Assembly (NCBI RefSeq): GCF_964275005.1
Contig: NC_092697.1
Coordinates: 11,587,227-11,651,226, forward strand
Source of the DNA: Diadema setosum
Taxonomy: Eukaryota; Echinodermata; Echinoidea; Diadematoida; Diadematidae
DNA length: 64,000 nt
Reading direction: 5' to 3'
Position 1 is the first letter of the stretch. Every line of letters begins with the position of its first letter. The translations under genes and the position numbers were made by a program. Shown one piece after another: positions 24,718 through 34,050 of the stretch. The notes beneath the pieces were generated by a model. The model was not told the DNA's origin and made no database searches. It saw nothing but the letters and a program-made list of their open reading frames with translations.

Positions 24718-27700
24718 GATGACTTTATATCATACATAAAAATATTACTTGACAAACAATACCATTTGATATGAGACACAATGAAAAATTTAAACGCTAA
24801 AAAAAAAACAATTAAAAGACCGAAAAAGGAGCCATGTTTGACAGTGTCAGCAATGCGTCTACTCGGTGCCTTTTATGGTGCTTAAAGTCTGGCTTCCCTT
24901 ATGGCACTATAAAAGGAGTGAGTGGATATGTAAGGCAAACTCTTACTTAGACACTTTTCTTTCATCTTTATGACAAACTCACCTCCATGTTCAAGTCAGT
25001 TCAATAAAGGCAGAATAAACGGAGTAAAGTGAAAGAAATAACAATATTCCCAATATAGCAAAGTTTTATTGTGATCGCCCAACATCGCGTTCTTGCATTT
25101 TGATATCTTATGAAATCATTCGTTTCATCAATGATTTTGAATCTATCACTCCCTAAATATATAAAGCCGTCTTTGCGAGATTGTTGAAATTCTAGAACAG
25201 TCGTTTAATGAATTCTTCTCTGATTCCCGTGATCAAAGTTAAATTTGGATGAAGTGTGCAAGTAAAAGGGATCGAGCCTGTCTTGTGAGGTCATGACCTT
25301 CTTACTTCGTCTCATTTGCATATTGGACTGTGACTGATATTGATATTCTGTGGCGACATGTTAAAAGGATATGCGCTGCAAAATTAATGGCCTTATTATC
25401 ACTTAAGTGTGCCCCAAAGAATATCCTAATGATATGCCATTTATTTTAACACAATATCTCTACTATTTTTCTTCAGATTACTTGGATGCGCCCCCCAAAA
25501 CAAACAAACAAAATGCAAATCAAGACCTGCGGGTGACATCATCTGTCAATCAATGGTAAAGTAGGCCTACTAATATGAAAATGCCCAGTTTTCAATGTCT
25601 TTAGTTAAGCGTATCAGTACTTTACCAATGATCATGTTGATTGACAGATGTCACAGGCAGAATCTTGGTTTGAATTGTGTGTGTGTGTGTGTGTGTGGGT
25701 GTGTATGTGTGTGTATGTGTGTGTGAGAATATCCAAGTGTTGAGGACAAGTAGTATCCATAATAATATATGATCATTATAAAACATTTGGACACAAGAGT
25801 GGTGATCATGGTATTATGAATCAACACAAGTCAACACGCATATGCATATTTCATAATCCCTTTAAGCTTTGAAGAACTACATTTTTGTTTTTCATATGTC
25901 TAGATGTCTGCATTTGTCTGAAGCCTTTATAATTGCTCACAAAGTATGGCTGTGATAAACTTTTCATATTGTTGTTGTTGCTGTTTAGATTTTACGTGTA
26001 TCATTCGTCAGGTGTGATAATGTTCATGACGTCCGTGTAAAGATGTGCCCTACTTTGCAATGTATTGTTATGCTGTGAGTTCACCAGGTACGGATGGTCT
26101 CGTTTCCATATAGAACCCGTGTTTCTATCGATAAAAAAAAAACAACAACAACAACAACAACAATACAAACAAAACAAAACACGCCCTATCTCAAAAGATT
26201 AACGTGGTAGTGCACGTACAGTCTGTATTCCTTTGCAAAGAAAGCCTTTGTTTGTGCACGTTCGTACAGACATTGGACCTGCAAACACGTTACTGGTAGA
26301 CGATATTGTGTAGTAGTTTCATTCCATTTCATTCACTCGTCTCTGAATTTTTCACAAACAAAATGTTCAAGAATATACATATAAAAGCATGATGAAATTA
26401 AAAGGGTACCTTTCTCGACCAGTTAAAAGTTTGTCTGAAAAGAATGAATGACATCTTATAAGCACAGCAGTGAAGATTTGATCAAAATCGTTTAAGATAG
26501 CGAGCTAATAATGTTGTCATTCCACAAGTTACCATGTAGTTTGTACATAAACTCTTGAAATGTCCTATGTGTTTGTTTTGGTTCAAACGAAATCATGCTC
26601 CTCTCAAAAGATAATATAACTGACTGATCATTATTTGAAGTTATTCAGCAAGCGCCAGTATGTTGGTTATGGTTTTATTTGCTGTTTAATGAGACTAAAG
26701 TGTGTGATTCTATTTTTATTGAGGATTAATGTTATTTTGCAACGAAGATTTTTGTAAGATTTTTTGCCATCTGTTTCTAATGGTATTAGGTACACAATGT
26801 GCTATGTAGTACATATATGAAATAAATAGGCCTACACGTACAGTGTATTTGCAAGTTCACATACCTACATGCACTTGGGTTAAATCTCTTTTTTGGATGT
26901 TATTCTGGTCCACAGGGTTTATTTTTTCGTAAGTTTATAAGATGATACTTACAGTTTTAGTTCAGTGTATTTGTAAGCATCAGTCAATTGGATTTTATAC
27001 CCCAGGTGTTGACTGCAAAAGTAAGATTTAATACAAGTATTTCATTTCAGAGTTGTGTTTGATATACCCGTAACTCTGTTAAGAACATCGTATTTTTTGA
27101 ATTTGGGATATAAGTGATATGTTGAGTGTGGAAGTCGAGTGTACATAATGTATTTCTGGCACAAGCATTTGCAAGTTCATCCAGGTGTTGACTGCAAAAG
27201 TAAGAATTAATACAATACAATGTACTTCATTCAGAGTTTTATTTGATATACCCGTAACTATGTGAAGAACATGGTATATATTTTTAATTAGGGATATTAT
27301 AAGTGATATGTTGAGTGTTCAAGTTGAGTGTAAATAATATGTTTCTGGCACAAGCACTTGCAAGTGTTATACATGTACATGTATTAGATACTTGTGTAAA
27401 GGGGAAAGAAGAAAAAGGCAACCACGCTAGTAGATGTTGAATATGGTTTTATTTGTTGTTGCTGTTCACGTCATTCATATCGGCGTTGGTTATACAGGAC
27501 TCACACGGGTAAATATTTCATAGAGACGTGTGTTAAAATTCGAAATTCCCAAAAAATCTGTAAAATAGTTGGGAAAAATGAGGTTTTATATTTGTGTCAA
27601 TGTCAATAACCATTATTGCGGTGTGATGGACTGGGTCCACTGTATTTTTTTCCTTGTACGTACCTGCCTGTGGGCAGGTAGTATCCTAGGATTATTATTT

Positions 27701-28685
27701 ATCACATGCTTTAATTTGCAATGGAAATAAAGTATGCTATACCCACTCTATAACCTGAAAAAGTGAGGTATGCCTTTCATCCATCAAATTTCAAAGGGGA
27801 GTTCTTCAGCTTAAACTCTGTACAAGGGTTCGCAAAGCCAGACTACGAGCTTTTTTTAACTTAAAAAAAAATCACACATTTTCTGTACATGCACCCAAAC
27901 TTCAAATTCGGAGAGAAAAGCTCTCATCTTCCAACCAAAATGCAGTTTGCAGAGGAATTCACACGCAATATCAGCAGCTATTCAGTTTTCTGCCAAACTG
28001 CCTTTCGGATATTTGATTAATTTTTGTTCTTCATTTTTTTAGTATCTTTGGTACGATTTTGTGATGCGGTCATTAGATTAACAGGTGTGAGCCCTATTGA
28101 GCTGACTTGAGCTTGGTAATAAAATCCTCACCACTGAGTACTTCGACTCTTTGGTTATTTTCTCATCTAATGGCGTAGTATCTTACGGTAAAGAAAAAAA
28201 AAATCTATTTTTGTTATTTCTTTATACAGGCTCCATCAAGATTGTGAGATAATGCCATCGTCAACTCACTGAGTTCATATTCATGTCAACTCTTGGAAAT
28301 GTTTGGCAAAAATGAGCGAAAATGTACATTTTCATAACTTTCTGAGTTTTTATTCGGCATTATCATATTTACTTTTTCCCTTCAGAATTGCCCTTTACTT
28401 CTGGTCTGTTCAATCATACTGCGACTATAAACGTTTATTTGAACATGGGAGTTTGTAGAAGATCTTTGTTTGAGTTACCTGAAATGCCAACACAAGCGTG
28501 CTGTACCACGGAGGTCGATCGTTGATCCCGTATATCACTAAGCGTCTGCCGTCATCGATCACATTGGCACGATCTCTTCCGTCAGCTTCTTCGACGTCTA
28601 GGGTGTTGTCCGATGACGGGCAGCAATGGTTTTCTAGTTCCTCGAGCATTATTTCTTCCTCATCTCTTTCCAATGACGCCGACAT
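14520..28685 (-). CDS. SLC23-family nucleobase/ascorbate transporter A (12 coding exons)
   Basis: Complete gene. Coding exons in order: 28685-28479, 24601-24444, 23853-23762, 22965-22898, 22385-22204, 21415-21295, 18990-18834, 18269-18016, 17646-17517, 16653-16510, 15686-15591, 14800-14520. They join in frame to 629 residues, the usual SLC23 size (about 600). SLC23 proteins are multi-spanning plasma-membrane transporters that bring in L-ascorbate or nucleobases, Na+-coupled in animals. Seen here: PPWY before the first membrane helix, QGPSFAFL in helix 3, [17 protein letters not shown] (E354) in helix 8, the NAT signature [10 protein letters not shown] (404-413), and a cytosolic tail with CYDFPFG. 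The first signature residue is Q, not the P of mammalian ascorbate carriers, so the substrate is open. Intron 4 uses GC-AG. Introns carry a LINE/SINE nest, MITEs and telomere-like DNA. Confidence 0.94.
15591..15686 (-). CDS. Transporter A exon 11
   Basis: Last membrane helix: [20 protein letters not shown] ... CILDNTAPG. Acceptor TTTCAG|GC, donor CCAG|GTAATG, exit phase 1. Confidence 0.94.
16510..16653 (-). CDS. Transporter A exon 10
   Basis: Helices 12-13: [20 protein letters not shown], then [15 protein letters not shown] and SINTG. Acceptor CTCTAG|GT, donor ACGG|GTACCT, exit phase 1. Confidence 0.95.
17517..17646 (-). CDS. Transporter A exon 9
   Basis: Starts VGSRFVVQ right after the NAT signature and encodes helix 11 through [14 protein letters not shown]. 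Acceptor CTCCAG|GTC, donor TTGG|GTACGT, exit phase 1. Confidence 0.95.
18016..18269 (-). CDS. Transporter A exon 8 (substrate-site exon)
   Basis: Helices 8-10: [15 protein letters not shown], then [20 protein letters not shown] (E354 corresponds to the family's conserved helix-8 Glu), then the NAT signature [10 protein letters not shown] at the end. Acceptor CGTAG|GG, donor AAG|GTGAAT, phase 0. Only two residues of 84 differ from gene B. Confidence 0.96.
18834..18990 (-). CDS. Transporter A exon 7
   Basis: Helix 7 and the loop after it: [18 protein letters not shown], then ARTDLND and PWYYIPYPG. Acceptor TTCAG|GTG after a long T-tract, donor CCAG|GTAAGA, exit phase 1. Confidence 0.95.
19426..19568. 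repeat. MITE family M4, copy 1 (intron 6 of gene A)
   Basis: The ends are inverted repeats: CCCGTTTCATAAAACTTATC at the left and its near reverse complement at the right. The centre has GATTGGCTGAGAGCAAATTT. The centre of copy 3 (59195-59335) is the reverse complement; copy 2 is at 44728-44885. Confidence 0.8.
19640..20870 (-). mobile_element. Degraded LINE reverse-transcriptase fragment, interrupted by a SINE
   Basis: On the minus strand the DNA reads IQFRTDGK near 20660, then resumes after the SINE with [30 protein letters not shown] (catalytic YxDD box near 20215-20226) and [10 protein letters not shown]. Further on come [19 protein letters not shown] and WQDKIP-like words. Order and wording match the reverse transcriptase and C-terminal part of a common animal non-LTR family (RTE/Jockey-like; clade not settled). 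Frames are broken by stops and shifts and the 5' part is missing. The upper limit is approximate. It lies in intron 6 of gene A, in the same direction as the gene. Confidence 0.75.
20305..20640 (-). mobile_element. tRNA-derived SINE nested in the LINE
   Basis: On the minus strand it opens with a tRNA-like head: CCGGTGAGTTGGCTCAGTC (A-box, about 20621-20634) and GTTTTCGACTCC (B-box, about 20576-20588). A non-tRNA body follows to about 20305. LINE reading frames sit on both sides, so the SINE entered the LINE. Target-site duplications were not resolved and the 3' limit is approximate. Confidence 0.7.
21295..21415 (-). CDS. Transporter A exon 6
   Basis: Helix 6 and the following cytosolic loop: [19 protein letters not shown] ... 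[13 protein letters not shown]. Acceptor TTCCAG|TAC, donor CCG|GTAAAC, exit phase 0. Confidence 0.94.
21503..21889 (-). other. Unexplained 128-codon open frame in intron 5 of gene A
   Basis: An open frame on the gene strand between exons 5 and 6, with no match to SLC23 or to any family I recognise. Gene B has nothing like it in its much shorter intron 5. It could be chance or part of an unrecognised insertion. Confidence 0.2.
22046..22164. repeat. (TA)n plus (GT)n microsatellite
   Basis: (TA)n at 22046-22090 and (TG)n at about 22131-22164, directly beside the donor of exon 5 of gene A (22203). Confidence 0.92.
22204..22385 (-). CDS. Transporter A exon 5
   Basis: Helices 4-5: [17 protein letters not shown] ... 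[15 protein letters not shown], ending QHWGIAGL. Acceptor GGCAG|CTG, donor CT|GTGAGT, exit phase 2. 182 bases, as in gene B. Confidence 0.95.
22740..22858. repeat. Degenerate telomere-like repeat in intron 4 of gene A
   Basis: About 80 bases of CCCTAA-like units (CTAACCCTAAACCTAACCC and variants) are followed by CCCGGGGGTAAATATCC and CCGGGGGTAATTGCCC. The unit equals the animal telomere repeat but is too degenerate for recent telomere addition. It lies directly against the exon-4 donor at 22897. Confidence 0.65.
22898..22965 (-). CDS. Transporter A exon 4, ends at a GC splice donor
   Basis: Encodes the extracellular loop between helices 3 and 4 ([20 protein letters not shown]), with two N-glycosylation sequons, NGT and NSS. 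Acceptor TTCCAG|CT. The exon must end at GAG before GCAAGT: exon 5 needs entry phase 0, and the nearest GT would break the frame. The family position and gene B agree. Confidence 0.9.
23206..23535 (-). repeat. Dispersed repeat related to the 29.6-30.2 kb array
   Basis: On the minus strand it reads GGGAGATTTTGCGTTTTAGA, then TTTTGGTGGAATATT, the same word order as the tandem units at 29640-30215. It includes a C-run at 23517-23529. The right part also shows GGATCCAGGAATTCCGTAAA-like sequence, shared with 49610-49764. Confidence 0.55.
23762..23853 (-). CDS. Transporter A exon 3
   Basis: Helix 3 with [19 protein letters not shown], the conserved QGxSF stretch of the family. Acceptor CCGTAG|ACT, donor GTAG|GTGAGA, exit phase 1. 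One codon longer than exon 3 of gene B. Confidence 0.93.
24444..24601 (-). CDS. Transporter A exon 2
   Basis: Membrane helices 1-2: starts [16 protein letters not shown] and ends in QTTFGSR. Acceptor CTACAG|CAT, donor CCAG|GTGCTT, exit phase 2. Same length (158) as exon 2 of gene B. Confidence 0.95.
24686..24712. repeat. (GA)n microsatellite
   Basis: About 14 GA units just inside intron 1 of gene A. Confidence 0.92.
25517..25672. repeat. Fold-back element in intron 1 of gene A
   Basis: The left arm GACATCATCTGTCAATCAATG...GTAAAGTA is mirrored by TACTTTACCAATGATCATG...TTGATTGACAGATGTCA. The arms are about 50 bases with a short loop. No copy was found elsewhere in the window. Confidence 0.65.
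25677..25727. repeat. (GT)n microsatellite
   Basis: Interrupted GT repeat beside the fold-back element. Confidence 0.9.
27002..27367. repeat. Two-copy tandem duplication, unit about 180 bases
   Basis: CCAGGTGTTGACTGCAAAAG opens both units (27002 and 27181). Both run through GATATACCCGTAACT and TGATATGTTGAGTGT to TTTCTGGCACAAGCA. The copies differ by many substitutions and small indels, so the duplication is old. It lies in intron 1 of gene A. Confidence 0.85.
28479..28685 (-). CDS. Transporter A exon 1 (start exon)
   Basis: Encodes residues 1-69: an acidic cytosolic N-terminus ([10 protein letters not shown]), then [11 protein letters not shown] leading into the first membrane helix. The donor is CAG|GTAACT, phase 0. 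ATG at 28685 is kept because no upstream in-frame ATG is obvious and the same ATGTCGGCATC-type start exists in the duplicate at 33500. Confidence 0.9.
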
Positions 28686-29092
28686 CGTGATTGCGATCAG
28701 ACTGTGAAGTTTCCACTGACAGGACTTTTCAAGTTACAATGGCTTTCTTGTACGGAAAATCACGAAGACCGATGTGCAAACATTAAGTGAGTTTATCCGG
28801 GGTTACGAGACAATGTAAATCAACTAAGAAGAATGATATTGTCAGATAATTCTCATTAATTACACCCAGAAGCTCGAAGATCAATCCAGTCAACTCAAGC
28901 AGTGCGAACAACATCCGTGCAAGTAAACCTCGGTCTGACGAGTACAGTAGCTGACGGAGTAAATGTGATGCGCTATTACAATCAGGAATGATCGGTTCTC
29001 TAATGATGACACGACAATGTATCTGATTTAATCGGGTACATCACACGATTGTAAAATCACTCCTGTGCTCAAATGTAAAGGGTTTAAGAGGA
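28686..29092 (-). promoter_or_regulatory. Upstream region of gene A, shared with the duplicate at 33.5-33.9 kb
   Basis: About 400 bases before the gene A ATG align by eye with 33501-33900: ACGGAAAATCACG, AACTCAAGCAGTG and GAAGTAAATGT-like words come in the same order. It presumably holds the 5' UTR and promoter. No core promoter element is identified. Confidence 0.5.
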
Positions 29093-29476
29093 TTAAAGGG
29101 ATAGTACAGTATTGATGGAGATGAGAATTGGGCTTTTAACTTTTTACGAGATACCAAGAAAACACTTATGATATAGTAGAACATACCGGTTTAAGAGGAA
29201 TTCAAAGTTTATTTAATGAAAATCGGGTTTGGAATGACTGAAACATTCAAAAAACAAAGTAAAACAAAGCGATCGTAATAGTGGGTCCCACACTTTATTA
29301 GAATCGCTCTTTTTTGGATATCTCGGCCATTCCAAAACCAATTTTCATCAAATAAACGTTGAATTCCTCATAGAATTCCATGCTCTCTCATATTTCATAT
29401 GAGGTTTCTCATTATCTCACCAAAAATGTTGGAAACCTGAAATTAGGTCTCAGCCAAAACTATACGATCCCTTTAA
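29093..29476. repeat. TTAA-ended fold-back MITE
   Basis: The ends are TTAAAGGGATAG and GATCCCTTTAA. Inside, GAGGAATTCAAAGTTTATTT near 29190 pairs with its near reverse complement near 29345. TTAA at both borders suits a piggyBac-type insertion. The paralogous DNA at about 33900-33935 lacks it. Confidence 0.82.
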
Positions 29477-29639
29477 GTATATAGAGGGGTCTTTGTGTTT
29501 CGAGAAAAAAACAAAACATCTATAAAGAGCGATCACGGACAAGTGTAAAGGATTTTATTGTGAACAATGGCAGTATGCCCCAAGCAACCGCCACGGCAAA
29601 AATATATTCGACCAATCGTGAACATTCCGGTCTCTGTGC

Positions 29640-30215
29640 ATGTGGGGTCTCCCCCCCCCCCCCCCCACCTCCCACGCTAGGGAGCTTCTGCACTTTAGAA
29701 TTGAAAAGAAGCGAACGGCTGCACATTTCTGGTGGAAGATTTGGAAAATGTTCAGTTCCCAAAGGGTAAAATCATAGAGGTGTGTGTGTGTGGGGGGGGG
29801 GGGGAGGAGGGTGTATTCTCCTGCAGCACAAGGGAACTTTTGAATAATCGTTGATTAGGAATCAAAATTGAGCGATCTGTACATTTTTGGTGGAATATTT
29901 GGAAATTTTAAATAGCAAAGTGTACTAACTCTATGGAGGCGGACAGTGATGGGGGAGGGGGGTGGGGGAGGGAGCGAGCGGAGAGGGGGTATCCCCTCCA
30001 GCACGAGAGGGCTTCTGCATTTGTAGAATTACAATTCAACGATCTGGTGCATACATTTTGTTAAATGTTTGGAAATTGTGTGGTATCTGCCACCTTTTAT
30101 TCCACGTGTGCGCCTTCACTGTGTCCAAAGTCTATGAAGGTGGACGGGGGAAGGTGGTGTGGAAAGGAAAATCATCTTCCCACATGAGGGATTTTTAAAA
30201 GCATTTTTAGAATTG
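29640..30215 (+). repeat. G-rich tandem repeat, unit about 170 bases, three or more units
   Basis: Each unit opens with GGGAGCTTCTGC or a variant, passes through TTAGAATTGAAAA-like and CATTTTTGGTGGAATATTTGG-like words, and ends in a G-run with TCCAGCACGAGAG-like sequence. Units start near 29680, 29832, 30008 and 30186. C- and G-homopolymers of 10-15 bases sit between them. Confidence 0.65.
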
Positions 30216-32151
30216 AAAAACAAAAACAACAACAACACCATAATCTGATACAATATTTCAGTAGAAAACTTTGAAAGCGTTGTGATGAAGATTAAAATCT
30301 ACATCAACCTTTTCTGATAAGTTGTCATTTATACTTGGCAGTCCACATTGTACTATCACTTTTTCATTTGCACATGAATTAAACAGGTACCTTCATTGGC
30401 AGTCAACTAAACAAAAAAATGCAATCAATTTGTTTATACCGCTTCTCTGCATATTGGGCTTGAAAAGCAACCCATAGCTCATAAACCATTGCTCATAAAA
30501 ACAAATACCATAAAAATGAACAATGACTTGTTGAGAGCAATATGAAATATTTTGTTTTCTATTTTGATTATACCTGCTTATCTCTCACATTTCATTCAAT
30601 TGCTAATTTTTCGATGAATTAGCACGTTAAGCTAATGTTTTCATCAAAGACAGTCCATCCATTGAGAAACAACACTGCACCATTGACTGAATCCCGTAAA
30701 CGCTCAAATAACGACGCGTGAAATTGCATCAGTTGATTCAAATTTCGATATCAAAGGGCACGAAGGGAGAAAAATTTTTCTATATGAACAACAATCTTGC
30801 TGAGAACTCTATGAGTAAATTTGCTGAAGGGATGTGTCTGGTATATATCAAAAAAAAAAACAACAACAACAACCTAATATACTCACTGGTCATTGAGCGT
30901 TTTCATTGTACATGTGAATAAAATCATATTGTCTTGGAATACATTTCAAAATTTAAACAAACAAATAAACAAACAAATAAACAAACAAACAAACAAACAA
31001 GCAAACGCGCGAACAAACGAGAAAGCGGTGCTGGAACCGAACTATATGAAGTGACAAAAAAACCTCAAGTTACGTTGGCATGCGGCCGCTCGAATTCATT
31101 TCCCTTCGAGTCCTATTTAATCAATGTTTGAGACACAAGTAATACAGTAATTTGTGACGGTTTAAGTTACATTTGTTGATAGCGTCTCCACCCTCTTCAT
31201 GTAAATGATATAGAAGCCCAGAAGGCCTACATCTAATGATGCAACTATAAGAAGGAACTCACTCCACAATATGTTCATCAATAATTTTCACGAAGGACTA
31301 GAATAAACGCCAGTCACAAAGCAATTGGATTGCATTTTCTTTTTTTATTTTGTACAAGTTTTCATGCTTCCACTCATTTTTGCTATACATTGTAGACAGG
31401 GCATTAGGCTTTGTTCTGATTTACATTATTATTTTTATTTTTTCTTTATGATATTCGGTGATTCGCTTCTTGTCATCATATTTCATGATACTTCACCTAC
31501 TAATATAAATTTGCATAGATCGAATTGAGGTTCTCTTGGCGTGATGCTCTTAGACGTTAATTCAGTTTGAATTTTATCATTTGGGCAAAGTTCTGTCTTG
31601 AAACACTAAAGGCTAAACAAACTCTCAATATTATTTCTGTAAGTACATTCTACTGGCTACAAGTTTACCTCAATGCAATATCTCATATAGCTTCATTGCA
31701 GACGTTTTTGCCTCAGGTTATACACACAAACACATGGTAAGTGCAAATCGTTTCAAATTACATATGAGATCACCATTAATTGTCTCATTTTTGCAGCATA
31801 ACCTCGTTATAACCCTCTTATAGCAATGACACGTCAATGTAAGGTTCAATTGCTAATGAACTTCACCATGCCTTCTACGTGAACTTAGAAGAAATGGTAT
31901 CATTCGTAATCGTCCGCTCCGTCAGAGAGACGTATTTGTCTTGAAAATGCTAATTATGCATGATCTCTCAAATCAAATAGATAAACAAACATCGGATCAA
32001 TTTACCGGATAGCTATAACGTTTTATACGATATGGACGATATACCTTTGTGTGGAAGTCTCGCAAAAATGTTTAGAACGGTGTTTATACAGGAATTCTAT
32101 GCTCGTCATGCTACCATGATCATTTTGAGAGCTGCCATTTATGCCCATGCG
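30216..32151. other. Gene-free intergenic stretch
   Basis: Contains a (CAAA/TAAA)n tract at about 30954-31006. No exon is recognised; the short open frames have no family resemblance. Confidence 0.45.
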
Positions 32152-32450
32152 TTAAAGGGGGAAATGCATTCCCCAATAAACACAAGGATTGCTTGAATGC
32201 AGCAATACTACATGAGTAAAGCTTGAGGGAAAATCGGACAATCCGTTCAAAAGTTATGAATTCTTAAAGTTTTGGTGCCGCCATCGCTGGATGAGAAGAC
32301 TACAACAGTCCGTGACGTCAACGAAACATTTAAAAAGTCTTAACTTCTAAATGGATTATGCTATTTCTCTCAACCCGTACTGATGTGTAGTACTAATATT
32401 ACTACATTCACTCAATCCACATGCTTGTTTGGGGGAAACTCCCCCTTTAA
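32152..32450. repeat. MITE family M1, short copy
   Basis: Runs from TTAAAGGGGGAAATG to CCCCCTTTAA. Shared M1 words are AAAATCGGACAATCCGTTC, AAAGTTATGAA and GATGAGAAGACTAC. It is about half the length of the 61 kb copy, so internally shortened. Confidence 0.8.
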
Positions 32451-33179
32451 ATGATTCTTTCGCCATTGTCACTCTCAGTGATTGTCTGATTTACGTTTGC
32501 AGAATGGATTCTGATCATTGAAATGTGATGTGGGATGTTGCTTTCAGAAATTTGGTGAAAATGGCACAAAAGAGTATTGTACGTTATTGAAGATATATTT
32601 TTCTGATATTGTCAAGAATGAGACAGAGTTGAGAAGGAAGATGAAAAGATATGAGGGTAAACAGGAGATTATAATTTCGAGAGTTGGGATGGCGTGGTTA
32701 TGAACTCTGTTGTAACCCCACATCTGCTTGTCTACCGCCACAGCATAATTCTCTCAGAGCCCCTCTTAAATGAATGCTTTGAATATCGGCTGTTGTATCG
32801 TGGATTTTTTAATGCCTATTTTCATTTCTACTTCCTTTTACTTCTAGGGTTTTTTTTCTTCTTCTTCTTATCTTTACAATCATCTTCATCGTCATTGCTT
32901 GGTTTCATTGTCATATTTTTCCAAATGGTTATTATATCGAGCTAAAACTTACGTAGCCTCATGGTTGTTGAACCTGTGAACCTGGCCTTGTTCAATCGAG
33001 GAGACACTCGCCGAGCACGGCCGAGCATGTCGAGTACGTCCTTGGTTCAACCAGGGATTTGGAAAGATTTCCCACACTTCCCTGGTTGAATAGAGAGATG
33101 GGATCGTGCTAGTCTTGCACAATTTTATAACCTCCCTAATCTTTATCCGATTTTGGTCAAGTTCCACTGTTGTACTTGT
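32451..33179. other. Gene-free stretch with a short inverted repeat
   Basis: TTGGTTCAACCAGGGA near 33041 pairs with TCCCTGGTTGAATA near 33080. Nothing else is recognised. Confidence 0.4.
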
Positions 33180-34050
33180 CAAATTTTCCTTATTTTTCAG
33201 CCCAACTTTTAACTAATCCGGAATTGCCTTTCAATTGGGCCGTGTGTTTATGCTTTGGCTATAAAAGTTAACTTGAACAGGATGAAGACTTTTGCTTGAG
33301 TTACCTGAAAAGCCACCACAATCGTGCTGTATCACGGAGGTTTATCATTGATCCCGTATGTCCCTAGGCGTCTGCTATCGACGATCACATCGGCACGATT
33401 TCTGCTTCGACGTTGATGGTGTCGTCCGATGACGGGCAGCATCTGTCTTCAGTTCATCGAGCACTATCTCCTCCGTACCTCTCACCAATGATGCCGACAT
33501 TGCGATGAAGTTTCAAACGACTGGGATGACTTTCCAAATTGCAACAGTTTTTTTTTTTTCTTATTACGGAAAATCACGGAGGCCAATATTCAAACACTGA
33601 ATGAGTTCATAGGGTTATACGAGATGCTGTAAAGCAGCAGCATAATATCGTCACGGCAGGCAATTCCCATTAAAGCACACGCAGAAGCTTGAAGATCTAT
33701 ACAATCAACTCAAGCAGTGAACGACCTCCGTCCAAGAGTTCAGTAGTTGACGAAGTAAATGTCACCCGCTATACAGTACCTCAAAAGCAGCCAAAGGTCG
33801 GGAATGGCCGATTCTCTGATGACATGACATCACTTTATTCTGTTTTAGTTTGATACTTAGCACGAGTCCAAAAATATACTTGTGCGGAGATATCGAGGGT
33901 TTGAAGAGAGGAGGCAGAGACGTCCTGGTATTTCGAGAACAAAAAAAAAAACAAAAAACAAAAAAAAAAACAGTTTAAAAGTTTCCTTTCCCCTCACCAC
34001 CGTGATCACGGACGAGTGTAACGAATATCAACGCGAATAATGGCCCCAGA
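33180..34050 (-). repeat. Duplicated block of gene A: exon 1 with flanks
   Basis: The block matches about 28380-29570 in the same orientation. It covers the start of intron 1 (CTATAAAAGTTAACTTGAAC), exon 1, about 400 bases upstream, and beyond the MITE site a stretch with GATCACGGACGAGTGTAA (gene A side: GATCACGGACAAGTGTAA). Limits are approximate. Confidence 0.8.
33305..33500 (-). pseudogene. Broken copy of transporter A exon 1
   Basis: It keeps the ATG, MSASL-, EEIVLDELK- and a perfect CAG|GTAACT donor like exon 1 of gene A. The frame is lost after about codon 20 by a shift, and the conserved PPWY now reads PP-stop-Y (TGG to TGA). No exons 2-12 accompany it, so it cannot encode a transporter. 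It could still act as a promoter or non-coding first exon. Confidence 0.82.
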
